Source: Caballeronia arationis (GTDB lineage Bacteria; Pseudomonadota; Gammaproteobacteria; Burkholderiales; Burkholderiaceae). Taken from it: a stretch of 51,388 nt of DNA. Shown here one piece after another: positions 35,901 to 44,746 of the stretch. The stretch spans positions 1 to 51,388 of the forward strand of contig NZ_FCOG02000046.1 in the NCBI RefSeq assembly GCF_001544975.2. Reading direction: 5' to 3'. The notes beneath the pieces were generated by a model. That model was given only the letters and a program-made list of their open reading frames with translations, was not told the DNA's origin and did not search any database. The position numbers and the translations under genes were made by a program. Every line of letters begins with the position of its first letter. The first letter of the stretch is position 1.

Positions 35901-37583
35901 CTACGCCAGATCCAGCGCCGATGTCATGTCGCCGAGCGGCGCTTCGCCATTCGCGGCGAACGCCCGGTCGCGTGCCGCGACGCCGTCGAGCGGTGCGAGA
36001 TCGTGCACGCGCGAGATGAAACGCAGGATCGAGTTCGTGTCGTAGACCGTATGGTCGACGAAACCCTTCTTCGCGTACGGCGAGATCACGAGCGCGGGAA
36101 TGCGCGAACCCGGTCCCCAGCGATCGCCCTTCGGCGGCGAGACATGGTCCCACCAGCCCCCGTTCTCGTCGACCGTAACGATGACCACCGTATTTTCCCA
36201 CTGCGGCCCGCGCTGGATATGTTCGACCACGTTCGCGATATGCCGGTCGCCGGATTCGACGTCCGCATATCCGGCGTGCATGTTCAGGTTGCCCTGCGGC
36301 TTGTAGAACGTGACGGCGGGCAGACGACCGGCGTCGATGTCGGCCAACAGCTTGTTGGTTGACGGATCGTTGCCGATACCGGCATCTCGCAGGTGCTGCG
36401 CGCGCGCCTGCGTGCCCGGCGCGAAGTTGCGGAAGTAGTTGAACGGCTGGTGGTGATACTGGAAATCGGGCACCGAGCCGGTGTCCGTGTGATCGAGCGC
36501 GTACTGCCATGCGCCGCTGTACCAGGCCCAGTCGATGCCCTTGGCCGAAAGCCGGTCGCCGATGGTCGCGTAATCCTGTGGCGGGAGCACGCGCGGATTC
36601 GCCGGATCGGCGACCATCGGATCGCCATGTTCGGCGGGGCGCACGTTGCTCGGCTGAAACGGCGGCGCCATCGTATTGACGGCGTAACCGTCCGCGGTCA
36701 GCGCGCCATCGCGCACGAATTTGGGCGGCCCTTCGAGGGCCGATTTCGGCGAATCGGGCGCGAGCTTCAGGCGCGTGCCAGTGAGATCGTCGCTTTCCAC
36801 GACCGATACGAGCTTGGCCGCCGGTCCGCTCTCCACGTTCGGATAGAACGGCGCCTGCGCCGAAATCAGGAAGATGTGATTGAGCCACGAGCCGCCGAAC
36901 GCCGACATGAAGAAGTTGTCGCAGAGCGTGTACTGGCTCGCGAGCCCCCAGAGGCGCAGCGTATCGGCCGAATTGCGGTAGTGCCCCATCACGAGGCCGC
37001 CCGAATCGCCCCACGCGGCGAACTGGTTGTTGCGGCCCGCGTTGATCTGCATCTGGTTCTGATAGAAGCGGTGCACGAGATCGCGCGTGATGACGCCGTT
37101 CGGAAGCGGCTCGCCTTGCGCGTCCACGAGACGGAAAGGCGAGTTCGCGAGCCCGGCGATCTGCTTCTCGGAAATCGCATAGCGCTTGCCGTTCACCTCC
37201 TGCGCTTCGGGCACGAGGCCGCCCCAGATGGCCGGCAGCGTGGGAAGCGGCGTGCGGCCGTCGCGGTCCAACTGGACGTAGCGCGCGGACGGCACGGACG
37301 AGAGCGGATACTGAACGCCCGGGAAGTCGCCGTACAGGTTTGTGAAGCTGCGATTTTCCGCGTAGATCACGACGATGCGGCGCACCTTGGCCTGCAGCGT
37401 GCGGTCGAGCGCGAGATCGGCGGCGGTCTTGGGCGCGGCCGGCTTCGGTTCGAACAGATTGCAGCCGCCGAGCGACAGTCCTGCGAGACCGACGCCGGCG
37501 GCAAGCAGGCGCCGCCGCGCGGGGTCCGCGGGTGCGTCGCTTTCAGGGGGGAGGTCGTCACGCGGATCGTCGTTCTGGCTCAT
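35901..37583 (-). CDS. AcpA/phospholipase C-type phosphoesterase, Tat-lipoprotein-like
   Basis: A 560-residue member of the phosphoesterase family that includes phospholipases C and the acid phosphatase AcpA. Metal and active-site motifs are present: IYAENRSFTNLYG near the N-terminus, FGGSWLNHIFLISAQ, the VDENGGWWDHVSPP metal-site block and RIPALVISPYAKKGFVDHTVYD. The leader has a twin-Arg motif (RRRLLAAGVG) and a Cys in LSLGGC, so export by Tat and lipid anchoring is probable. AAAGGAG precedes the ATG at 37581-37583. It probably releases phosphate from phospholipids or phosphoesters. Confidence 0.88.
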   Translation of the reverse strand: MSQNDDPRDDLPPESDAPADPARRRLLAAGVGLAGLSLGGCNLFEPKPAAPKTAADLALDRTLQAKVRRIVVIYAENRSFTNLYGDFPGVQYPLSSVPSARYVQLDRDGRTPLPTLPAIWGGLVPEAQEVNGKRYAISEKQIAGLANSPFRLVDAQGEPLPNGVITRDLVHRFYQNQMQINAGRNNQFAAWGDSGGLVMGHYRNSADTLRLWGLASQYTLCDNFFMSAFGGSWLNHIFLISAQAPFYPNVESGPAAKLVSVVESDDLTGTRLKLAPDSPKSALEGPPKFVRDGALTADGYAVNTMAPPFQPSNVRPAEHGDPMVADPANPRVLPPQDYATIGDRLSAKGIDWAWYSGAWQYALDHTDTGSVPDFQYHHQPFNYFRNFAPGTQARAQHLRDAGIGNDPSTNKLLADIDAGRLPAVTFYKPQGNLNMHAGYADVESGDRHIANVVEHIQRGPQWENTVVIVTVDENGGWWDHVSPPKGDRWGPGSRIPALVISPYAKKGFVDHTVYDTNSILRFISRVHDLAPLDGVAARDRAFAANGEAPLGDMTSALDLA

Positions 37584-37884
37584 CGCTGGCTCCTTTACTC
37601 TGGTCCCGTGCAAGATAGTTGCGTGGACACGCGGCGGCGCGCGCCAAGCATTATGGTCAATCCGGCCCGACGCGCCAACCGATCAGAACCCGGTGCTTAC
37701 CCCGGCGCGCCGCCCGCGAAATGTCAGGTGAATCGCATCTTGCCTAGGCCGATGCACAAAAGAGAGCAAAAGAGCGAAAAAGTCAAAAATTCGAAACGAA
37801 TGTGCGATTCGCCTATGCCTTTTGGCCGACTGGAAACCGTCATCGCACGCGACTACTATCAACCAAGCGACTGAATTCGACTGA
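37584..37884. other. Intergenic region between two leftward genes
   Basis: No gene was recognised in these 301 bases. The right end carries a terminator-like hairpin (37785-37801) for the TauE/SafE gene. The rest presumably contains the promoter of the phosphoesterase gene. The stretch 37750-37805 is A-rich on the plus strand. Confidence 0.5.
37785..37801 (-). terminator. Weak terminator after the TauE/SafE gene
   Basis: On the minus strand ATTCG-TTT-CGAAT (37801-37789) is followed directly by a T-run and further T-rich sequence. The stem is short, so efficiency may be low. Confidence 0.5.
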
Positions 37885-38679
37885 TCAACTGAGCACGAGC
37901 TTCACGCCGACCAGCACGAGCGTGGCGGCGAGCACATTGCGCAGCAACGCTTCCGGCGCCTTCGAAGACAGCATGCTGCCAAGCGCGATGCCGGGCAGCG
38001 AGCCGACGAGGAGCGAAGCGAGCAGGGCCCAGTCGACCGAACCGAGCATCCAGTGGCCGGTGCCGGCGATCAGCGTGAGCGGAACGGCGTGCGCGATGTC
38101 CGAGCCGACGATGCGTGCCGTCGCGAGGCGCGGGTAGAGCAGTAAGAGCACCGTCACGCCGATCGCGCCCGCGCCGACCGAAGTGATCGAAACGAGCACG
38201 CCGAGAATGGCGCCGGTGAGCATGGTCCACGCGGCCGTGCGCCGCGGATGTTCCGGGCGGCCCGTTTCCTTGCGGTAGGCGAGGCGCGCGAGTTGCGGCC
38301 GGAACACGAGCGAAACGGCGGTGATGAGGAGCGCCGTGCCGAGAATCAGCTGGATCACGCGCGCCGCACCGGGTGAGTGCACGCCGTAGTTGTGCAGCAG
38401 CACGAGCGTGATCGCGGCGGCCGGCACGCTGCCTGCGGCGAGCCGGCCGGTGATGCGCCAGTCGACCGAGCCCTTGATGCCGTGCACAAGCGTGCCGGCC
38501 GTCTTGGTCGCGGCCGCGTAGAGCAGGTCGGTGCCGACGGCGGTTGCCGGGTGGATGCCGAACAGGAGGACGAGCAGCGGCGTCATCAGCGATCCGCCGC
38601 CCACGCCCGTCAGGCCGACGAGAAACCCGACGGCCAGTCCGGACGCTGAATAAAGTAAGTCGATATGCGGAAATGACAT
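37885..38679 (-). CDS. TauE/SafE-family membrane transporter
   Basis: A 264-residue integral membrane protein with about eight helices. The two repeated family motifs are visible: GFLVGLTGVGGGSLMTPLL in the first half and ILGVLVSITSVGAGAIGVTVL in the second. The family exports or imports sulfite, sulfoacetate and other small anions. The ATG at 38677-38679 (MSFPHIDLL) is preferred over upstream in-frame starts because the hydrophobic core begins there. The substrate is unknown; no sulfur gene is nearby. Confidence 0.88.
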   Translation of the reverse strand: MSFPHIDLLYSASGLAVGFLVGLTGVGGGSLMTPLLVLLFGIHPATAVGTDLLYAAATKTAGTLVHGIKGSVDWRITGRLAAGSVPAAAITLVLLHNYGVHSPGAARVIQLILGTALLITAVSLVFRPQLARLAYRKETGRPEHPRRTAAWTMLTGAILGVLVSITSVGAGAIGVTVLLLLYPRLATARIVGSDIAHAVPLTLIAGTGHWMLGSVDWALLASLLVGSLPGIALGSMLSSKAPEALLRNVLAATLVLVGVKLVLS

Positions 38680-38868
38680 TCGCGCGGAGAACCCGTTAGG
38701 CGTGAGCCGGTCGAAAAACCGTCGATGATAGCCGGTCGGCGGCGCGCCCGCTCCCCGACGGCATCTTTTGCGCAAGCCAATGTGAGCCGGCGGGCGCGCG
38801 CGAGGCGCAGAATAGGGCGCCCCGACGCGCGGTTCCGCGCTCGTCCACGATCATGCAGGAAGGTGCAA

Positions 38869-41079
38869 ATGGAAACAAAGCAAACCACGCCGCATCCCGA
38901 CGACGCGTTCATCCCGACGGAGCACGCGAATATCGCGAGCGAGCGGCAGTTCGTGCTGAAGTCGGGCAACACGTTCGCCGTCAACGATGCCAATGGCGAC
39001 ATTCGCGGCACCGACGACGGCCTTTTCGTCAACGATACGCGCGTGCTCTCGGAGCTGGTGCTGACCTTCGGCGGCCGCGCGCCGTCACTGCTGTCGGGCA
39101 GCGTGTCGAGCGACAACGCCGTCTTCACCGCGCATCTGACCAACAATCCGCTGCCGCCCATCGGCGGCGCGCGCACGCCGGAGGGCGTGATCCACGTCGA
39201 ACGCAAACGGGTGCTGTCGCGTCACGTGCTGCATGAAAGCATCGTGCTCACCAACTACGGGACAGAACCGGCCACCGTTCCGCTGTCGATTTCATTCGCC
39301 GCCGACTTCCTCGACATGTTCGAAGTGCGCGGCGCCAAGCGCAAGAAGCGCGGCACGGTGCGCCCGCCGGTCGTCGAGAACGGAGAGGTGGTCCTGCGCT
39401 ACACGGGCCTCGATGAAGTCGAGCGCACTGCGCGCATCCAGTTCACGCCCGAGCCGGACGCGCTGACGCCCAGCCGCGCCGACTACACGCTCGACATCCA
39501 GTCGGAAACGGCAATTTCCATCTATCTGTCGGTAACGGCCGTGACCCTCGCGCTCAGCGACGCGAGCGAGCAGAGCAAGCTGAACGCCGCCGAAGCTCCG
39601 GAATGCGCGCCCGAATCGGGCCGGTCGGCGATCCGCGAGGCGCTCGTCGAGGCGCACCAGCGCATGCGCGAACGGCGTCGCGCGACGGCGCGGGTCAGGT
39701 CGAGCAACCCGCTTTTCAGCGAATGGATCGACCGCTCGTTATCCGACCTGGGCCTCCTGACCACCGACCTGGAGACTGGCCCCTATCCCTACGCGGGCAT
39801 TCCATGGTTCTCCACGGCGTTCGGGCGCGACGCGATCATCACGTCGCTGCAGATGTTGTGGCTGCAACCGTCGCTTGCGCGCGGCGTGCTGCGCTTTCTC
39901 GCGGCGCATCAGGCGCGCGAGGACTCGGCGTTTCGCGATGCTGAAGTCGGCAAGATCATGCACGAGACGCGCAAGAGCGAAATGGCCGCCACCGGCGAGG
40001 TGCCGTTCGCGATGTACTACGGCGGCGTCGACAGTACGCCGCTCTTCGTCGTGCTCGCTGGCGCCTACGCTGAGCGGACCGGTGACCGCGCGCTGATCGA
40101 CGAACTGTGGCCGTCGCTGCAACTGGCCACGCAATGGATCGCGCGCCACTGCGACAAGAACGCGTTCGGCCTGCTCGATTATCAGCGCGCGTCCGAACAC
40201 GGTCTCGCAAACCAGGGCTGGAAGGACAGCCAGGATTCCGTGTTTCACGCGGACGGCCGTTTCCCCGACGGTCCGATCGCGCTCGTCGAAGTGCAGGGCT
40301 ACGCGGCTACGGCCTTCGCCACGATGGCACGGCTCGCCCGCCAGCGCGGCGCCAAGGACGACGCGATCGAATACGAGGCGCGCGCGCAGAACATCCGCGA
40401 TCGCGTCGAGGCGATGTACTGGATGCCCGAGTCGCAGTTCTACGGCATCGCGCTCGACGGTCACGGCGAGTTGTGCCGCGTTTTGGCGTCGAATGCGGGG
40501 CATCTGCTCGCGTTCGACCTGGTCGAGCGCGAGCGCGGCGAGGCGGTGGCGCGGCAACTGGAATCGACGCTCTTTCACACAGGCTGGGGCGTGCGCACGC
40601 TGGCCGCAACCCAGCCGCGCTTCAATCCGATGTCGTACCACAACGGCTCGGTCTGGCCGCACGACACCGCGATGTGCGCGCGGGGCCTTGCGCGCTACGG
40701 CGACCGCGGCGGCGCCGTGCGGCTGTTGCAGGCGCTGTTCGAAGCGGCGGTGACCTTCGACATGCGTCTGCCCGAGCTTTTCTGCGGCTTCACGCGCCAG
40801 CGCGGGGAGAAGCCGATCGCCTACCCGGTCGCGTGCCTGCCGCAGGCGTGGGCGGCGGGAGCGCCGTTCATGATTCTGGAAGCCTGTCTCGGCATGACGA
40901 TCGACGCCTCGCGCGACGAGGTACGGATCGACCGGCCGCAACTGCCGGATGGCATCGACTGGCTGGAGATCGGCGATTTGCGGGTCGGCGAACGGACCGT
41001 CTCGATCACGTTCCGGCGCGTGGGCGGGCAGGTCGTGCCGTCAGTGGAGGGGGATGTGCGGGTTATCGCGCTGCTGTAG
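38869..41079 (+). CDS. Amylo-alpha-1,6-glucosidase-type glycogen debranching protein
   Basis: A 736-residue protein with an N-terminal glycogen-debranching-associated beta domain (about residues 20-250; FAVNDANGDIRG, GLFVNDTRVLS) and a C-terminal alpha/alpha-toroid glucosidase domain (about 290-710). Catalytic-site motifs include PWFSTAFGRDAIITSLQ and MSYHNGSVWPHDTAM. The family removes alpha-1,6 branches from glycogen-like glucans or acts on related oligosaccharides. AGGAAGG precedes the ATG at 38869. No glg or tre gene is in the window, so the gene is an orphan here. Confidence 0.88.
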   Translation: METKQTTPHPDDAFIPTEHANIASERQFVLKSGNTFAVNDANGDIRGTDDGLFVNDTRVLSELVLTFGGRAPSLLSGSVSSDNAVFTAHLTNNPLPPIGGARTPEGVIHVERKRVLSRHVLHESIVLTNYGTEPATVPLSISFAADFLDMFEVRGAKRKKRGTVRPPVVENGEVVLRYTGLDEVERTARIQFTPEPDALTPSRADYTLDIQSETAISIYLSVTAVTLALSDASEQSKLNAAEAPECAPESGRSAIREALVEAHQRMRERRRATARVRSSNPLFSEWIDRSLSDLGLLTTDLETGPYPYAGIPWFSTAFGRDAIITSLQMLWLQPSLARGVLRFLAAHQAREDSAFRDAEVGKIMHETRKSEMAATGEVPFAMYYGGVDSTPLFVVLAGAYAERTGDRALIDELWPSLQLATQWIARHCDKNAFGLLDYQRASEHGLANQGWKDSQDSVFHADGRFPDGPIALVEVQGYAATAFATMARLARQRGAKDDAIEYEARAQNIRDRVEAMYWMPESQFYGIALDGHGELCRVLASNAGHLLAFDLVERERGEAVARQLESTLFHTGWGVRTLAATQPRFNPMSYHNGSVWPHDTAMCARGLARYGDRGGAVRLLQALFEAAVTFDMRLPELFCGFTRQRGEKPIAYPVACLPQAWAAGAPFMILEACLGMTIDASRDEVRIDRPQLPDGIDWLEIGDLRVGERTVSITFRRVGGQVVPSVEGDVRVIALL

Positions 41080-41085
41080 CGTTTG

Positions 41086-41116
41086 GTGGCTGCGGACCAG
41101 CACCGTCCGCAGCCAC
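41086..41116. terminator. Hairpin between convergent genes
   Basis: GTGGCTGCGGAC (41086-41097) and GTCCGCAGCCAC (41105-41116) form a perfect 12-bp stem. A second small hairpin, GTCGCGGT-TAA-ACCGCGAC (41118-41136), overlaps the pobA stop. Both lie between the debranching enzyme gene and pobA. A two-way terminator is likely. Confidence 0.6.
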
Positions 41117-41124
41117 AGTCGCGG

Positions 41125-42306
41125 TTAAACCGCGACACTACCTACGTAATTTTCCGCAAGGGCGGTCGCGGCGGCGCGCGAAGTGGTCACGTGCTCGAGT
41201 TCCGCTACTTGCAGACGCTGCTCGAACGGCGAAGTGTCGTCGAGCTTGTGCAGCATGCGCGTCATCCACCACGAGAAGTGCTCCGCGCGCCACACGCGCT
41301 TGAGCGCGGTCTCGGTGTAGCCCGCGAGCTTGTCGCTGCGGCCTTCCTCATAGAACGTGACGAGCGCTGCCGTCAGAACCTTCACGTCCGATACGGCCAG
41401 GTTCAGCCCCTTGGCGCCCGTCGGCGGCACGATGTGCGCGGCGTCTCCCGCGAGGAAGAGCTTGCCACACTGCATCGGCGTGGAAACGAAGCTGCGCATG
41501 CCGACGATGTTCTTCTGGAAGATCTTCCCTTCGGTGATCTGCCAGCCGTCGGCGGTATCGACGCGCGCGTGGAGTTCCGCCCAGATGCGATCGTCCGACC
41601 ACGCTTCAGCCGTGTCCTTCGGATCGCACTGGAAATACATGCGCTGGACGCCAGGCGAGCGTGTGCTGATGAGCGCGAAACCGCGATCGTGCCGCGCGTA
41701 GATGAGTTCATCCGACGAGGGCGGCGCTTCCACCAGGATGCCGAACCAGCCGAACGGATAGATCTTCTGGTAATCGTGGCGCAGCGCCGGCGGAATCGAG
41801 CCGCGCGCGACGCCTTGCGAGCCGTCGCAGCCGATGATGAAGTCGCATTCCAGTTCTTCGTCGCGGTCTTCGTGGCGATACTTGATGCGCGGTTTCGCGT
41901 CGGCGGCGCCGTCGAAGTCGTGCACCGAGACGTTCGAGACGTTGAACTTCAGCGCGCCGTCCGCAGCGACGCGCGCGGCGACCAGATCCTTGATGACTTC
42001 GTGCTGCGCGTAGACGGTGATCGAATGGCCGGTCAGTTCGGTGAGCGCGATGCGGCGGCGCTGCCCTTCGAACGCCAGTTCGAAGCCGTGGTGCAGCGCG
42101 CCTTCCGCCTGCATCCGTGCGCCCAGGCCGGCTTCGTTCAGCAGGTCCATCGTGCCCTGTTCGAGCACACCGGCGCGGATCGTCGATTCGATGTCGTGCT
42201 GGCTGCGCGCTTCGAGCACGACCGAGTCGATGCCGCGCAGATGCAGGAGATGGGAGAGAAGAAGGCCAGCAGGGCCCGCACCGATGATGCCGACTTGAGT
42301 ACGCAT
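41125..42306 (-). CDS. pobA: 4-hydroxybenzoate 3-monooxygenase PobA
   Basis: A 393-residue flavoprotein hydroxylase that converts 4-hydroxybenzoate to protocatechuate with NADPH and oxygen, feeding the beta-ketoadipate pathway. FAD motifs are present in order: VGIIGAGPAGLLL at the N-terminus, the DG motif CDGSQGVAR in the middle, and LFLAGDAAHIVPPTGAKGLN toward the C-terminus. Length is that of classical PobA (394). GGAGA lies just before the ATG at 42304-42306; an upstream in-frame ATG at 42351 is less likely. No pobR is adjacent. A 10-bp inverted repeat (42361-42383) sits about 55 bases upstream. Confidence 0.93.
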   Translation of the reverse strand: MRTQVGIIGAGPAGLLLSHLLHLRGIDSVVLEARSQHDIESTIRAGVLEQGTMDLLNEAGLGARMQAEGALHHGFELAFEGQRRRIALTELTGHSITVYAQHEVIKDLVAARVAADGALKFNVSNVSVHDFDGAADAKPRIKYRHEDRDEELECDFIIGCDGSQGVARGSIPPALRHDYQKIYPFGWFGILVEAPPSSDELIYARHDRGFALISTRSPGVQRMYFQCDPKDTAEAWSDDRIWAELHARVDTADGWQITEGKIFQKNIVGMRSFVSTPMQCGKLFLAGDAAHIVPPTGAKGLNLAVSDVKVLTAALVTFYEEGRSDKLAGYTETALKRVWRAEHFSWWMTRMLHKLDDTSPFEQRLQVAELEHVTTSRAAATALAENYVGSVAV

Positions 42307-42360
42307 GATTGTCTCCATGAATGCGTGTGATTTTGTTGAAGACAGTGTCATGCCGCCTGC

Positions 42361-42412
42361 CCGTATCGCGCAACGCGATACGGCGGATAGCGCCTATCTA
42401 ATTTTGAGATAG
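42361..42412. promoter_or_regulatory. Palindromes at the pobA promoter
   Basis: CCGTATCGCG (42361-42370) and CGCGATACGG (42374-42383) are perfect 10-bp inverted repeats around CAA. Next to them, GATAG-CGC-CTATC (42386-42398) and CTATCT/AGATAG (42394-42412) also fold; the last overlaps the stop of the hydrolase gene. The first is well placed as an operator for a pobA regulator, while the others may end the hydrolase transcript. Confidence 0.55.
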
Positions 42413-43234
42413 AGGGGTGCAGCGTTCGATAAAGCGCACGATCGTGTCAATCAGCGCGTCTCTGTCCGCGGGCGGCGCCGGCGGGATCTCCAGCGGACGT
42501 GCGCGGGTTGCGTGCAGCCGAAGCGCATCGAGATGGCGGGCGAAGCACTCGTCCTCGTCGGCGTTCGCGGGCAGTGCGAGCACGGGGCAGCGGATGGCAT
42601 CCAGTTCGCCTTCGAGGTTCCAGTTGACGAGCGATGGCTCCGGTGGCGTCTGCGCGGGCGGTGCGTCATGCGTCGCAACGGCGTCGCCGTGAAAGCGCCC
42701 GAGGCGCTTGTGCAGGTTCGTCGTTTCGAAGGTGGCGCGCGCGCCCAACAAGTCCTCCGTGCGCGCGGGTTCCGCGAAAACCTGCGGTGCGATCAGCGCC
42801 ACACCCGCCAGCGCTTCCGGATACGCGATCGCATAGAGCAGCGCGATCGTGGCGCCGTCGCGCGCGCCCACGATCCACATGCGGCGGCGGTGCGCCGGAT
42901 CGATATCGAGGGCGTCGAGCAGTCCGGGCAGGATGTCGCATGCCTGCTGGCGCAGCAGGTCGATCGGCCAGGGATGCGGGTGGGCGCGCAACGTGGCGGG
43001 CCAGCCGCTTCCCGGCCGCGAATGGACGAGTCCCCGCATGCCGAGCGCGCGAGTCAGCGCCCGGCCGAGTGCCATCGGCCAGTCATCGGGCGCTTCGCCA
43101 GAGGCGGCCGGCGCGCCCCCTTCGTGCAGAAACACGACGACGGGCGCGTCGCGGCCCTCGCTGGCGAGCCATTCGTATTCGACCGTGACGGAATCGCGCG
43201 AGACGGTCGCGGGGAGGGTGACGAAATCGGTCAT
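42398..43234 (-). CDS. Alpha/beta hydrolase
   Basis: A 278-residue alpha/beta hydrolase-fold protein. FLHEGGAP resembles the oxyanion HG motif. The expected nucleophile elbow reads IVGARDGATIALLYAIAYP, with Asp or Ala where Gly-x-Ser is usual, so catalysis by the standard Ser is doubtful. CPVLALPANADEDE carries the acid region, and no clear histidine stands near the end. It could be a non-catalytic or divergent member. It lies upstream of pobA on the same strand, 91 bases apart, with hairpins between, so linkage is uncertain. The start at 43232-43234 (MTDFVTL) is the first convincing one. Confidence 0.7.
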   Translation of the reverse strand: MTDFVTLPATVSRDSVTVEYEWLASEGRDAPVVVFLHEGGAPAASGEAPDDWPMALGRALTRALGMRGLVHSRPGSGWPATLRAHPHPWPIDLLRQQACDILPGLLDALDIDPAHRRRMWIVGARDGATIALLYAIAYPEALAGVALIAPQVFAEPARTEDLLGARATFETTNLHKRLGRFHGDAVATHDAPPAQTPPEPSLVNWNLEGELDAIRCPVLALPANADEDECFARHLDALRLHATRARPLEIPPAPPADRDALIDTIVRFIERCTPLSQN

Positions 43235-43365
43235 GCGTGAGGTCCGCGCGCATTCGAACAGGTTGCGTATCAACGAGTCTAGGCGTTCGGCGCGAGGGCG
43301 ACAGGCCCGGCGTTTGCTGAAAACGGTCCAATCGTTATCCGACAACCGATGCCAGGAGAACCATC

Positions 43366-44232
43366 ATGACCGAGCGTTCCTATCCGACCCCGCCGTTTCC
43401 CGATCAGCAACAGGACCGCCAGCCCGGCCTGACCGCGCCGATGGACCCGCAACCGGACCACGGCGAAAAAACCTACAAGGGCAGTGGACGCCTCGCCGGG
43501 AAGGTCGCGCTGGTCACGGGCGCGGACAGCGGCATCGGCCGGGCGGTCTCGATCGCCTATGCGCGCGAAGGCGCCGACGTCGCCATCGCCTATCTGAACG
43601 AAGACGACGACGCCCGGGAAACCGCGCGCTGGGTCGAGGAAGCGGGACGCCGCGCGCTGCTTCTGCCCGGCGACATCACGGATCGCGCGCACTGCCGCAA
43701 TCTGGTCGCGAAAACGGTGGAGAAGTTCGGCGGCATCGACGTGATCGTGAACAACGCGGCCTATCAGATGACCTACGACGGCCTCGAAGACATCAGCGAC
43801 GACGAGTGGGACAAGACGTTCTCGACCAACATCGGCGCGATGTTCCGCATCATCAAGGCCGCGCTGCCACACATGAAGCCGGGCAGCGCGATCGTGAACA
43901 CCAGTTCGGTCAACGCCGACGCCCCGAATCCCGGCCTCATCGCCTACGCCACGACCAAGGGTGCGATCCAGAACTTCACCGGCGGCCTCGCGCAACTGCT
44001 CGCCGGAAAGGGTATCCGCGCGAACTGCGTCGCGCCGGGTCCGATCTGGACGCCGCTGATTCCGTCGACGATGCCGCCCGAAAAGGTCAAGAATTTCGGC
44101 TCGCAAGTGCCGATGAAGCGCGCAGGCCAGCCGGCCGAACTCGCCGCCGCCTACGTGATGCTGGCCTCCGACGAGTCGAGCTATACCTCGGGCGCAACCA
44201 TCGCCGTGACGGGCGGCAAGCCGATCATCTGA
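43366..44232 (+). CDS. SDR-family oxidoreductase, YghA-like
   Basis: A 288-residue classical short-chain dehydrogenase with an N-terminal extension (residues 1-40) typical of the YghA/glucose dehydrogenase-like group. NAD(P) binding is at TGADSGIGRAV (about 51-61), NNAAYQ follows, and the catalytic Ser, Tyr and Lys are in NTSSVNA and YATTKGA. AGGAG precedes the ATG. It stands at the head of a plus-strand run, with the YaiI gene 52 bases downstream. The substrate is unknown; many members are stress-induced. Confidence 0.92.
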   Translation: MTERSYPTPPFPDQQQDRQPGLTAPMDPQPDHGEKTYKGSGRLAGKVALVTGADSGIGRAVSIAYAREGADVAIAYLNEDDDARETARWVEEAGRRALLLPGDITDRAHCRNLVAKTVEKFGGIDVIVNNAAYQMTYDGLEDISDDEWDKTFSTNIGAMFRIIKAALPHMKPGSAIVNTSSVNADAPNPGLIAYATTKGAIQNFTGGLAQLLAGKGIRANCVAPGPIWTPLIPSTMPPEKVKNFGSQVPMKRAGQPAELAAAYVMLASDESSYTSGATIAVTGGKPII

Positions 44233-44284
44233 AAAACATAGCGCCACCCGGTATGATGACCAGCCCGAATGCCCAGGTGACGCC

Positions 44285-44746
44285 ATGCAAATCCTCGTCG
44301 ATGCCGACGCGTGTCCCGCCGTCGTCAAGGACATCCTGTTTCGAGCGGGGCCGCGCGTCGAGGTGTCGGTGACGCTCGTCGCGAACCAGTTTCTGCGCAC
44401 GCCACCGTCGCCGTTCATCCGCTCGGTGCAGGTGCCGTCGGGCTTCGACGTGGCCGATGCGCGCATCGTCGAGATGGCGGAGGCGGGCGATCTCGTGATC
44501 ACCGCCGACATTCCGCTCGCGGCGAGTGTGCTCGCGAAGGGCGCCCATGCGCTCGACCCGCGCGGGGAATGGTTCAGCGCGGAGAACATCGAGGAACGGC
44601 TGACCATGCGTTCGATGATGGATCAACTGCGCAGCACCGGCGTCGAGACGGGCGGACCGTCGCCGTACAGTCCGCGTGACGGCAAGCAGTTCGCCGCGCA
44701 ACTCGACCGCTTTCTGTCGAAGTACCGCGCATCCCGGCCGAAATGA
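44285..44746 (+). CDS. YaiI/YqxD family protein (DUF188)
   Basis: A 153-residue DUF188 protein. The conserved N-terminus MQILVDADACPAVVKDIL shows the acidic pair of a PIN-like nuclease fold, and DLVITADIPLAASVLAKGAHALDPRGE is the other family block (partly given). Activity is not established. AGGTGA lies upstream of the ATG. Its stop overlaps the start of the GNAT gene (ATGA), so the two are co-translated. Confidence 0.9.
   Translation: MQILVDADACPAVVKDILFRAGPRVEVSVTLVANQFLRTPPSPFIRSVQVPSGFDVADARIVEMAEAGDLVITADIPLAASVLAKGAHALDPRGEWFSAENIEERLTMRSMMDQLRSTGVETGGPSPYSPRDGKQFAAQLDRFLSKYRASRPK

Noticed and set aside
42398..43234. Assignment of the alpha/beta hydrolase as a beta-ketoadipate enol-lactone hydrolase linked to pobA
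   Set aside because: The nucleophile elbow lacks a standard Gly-x-Ser-x-Gly, and hairpins separate it from pobA.
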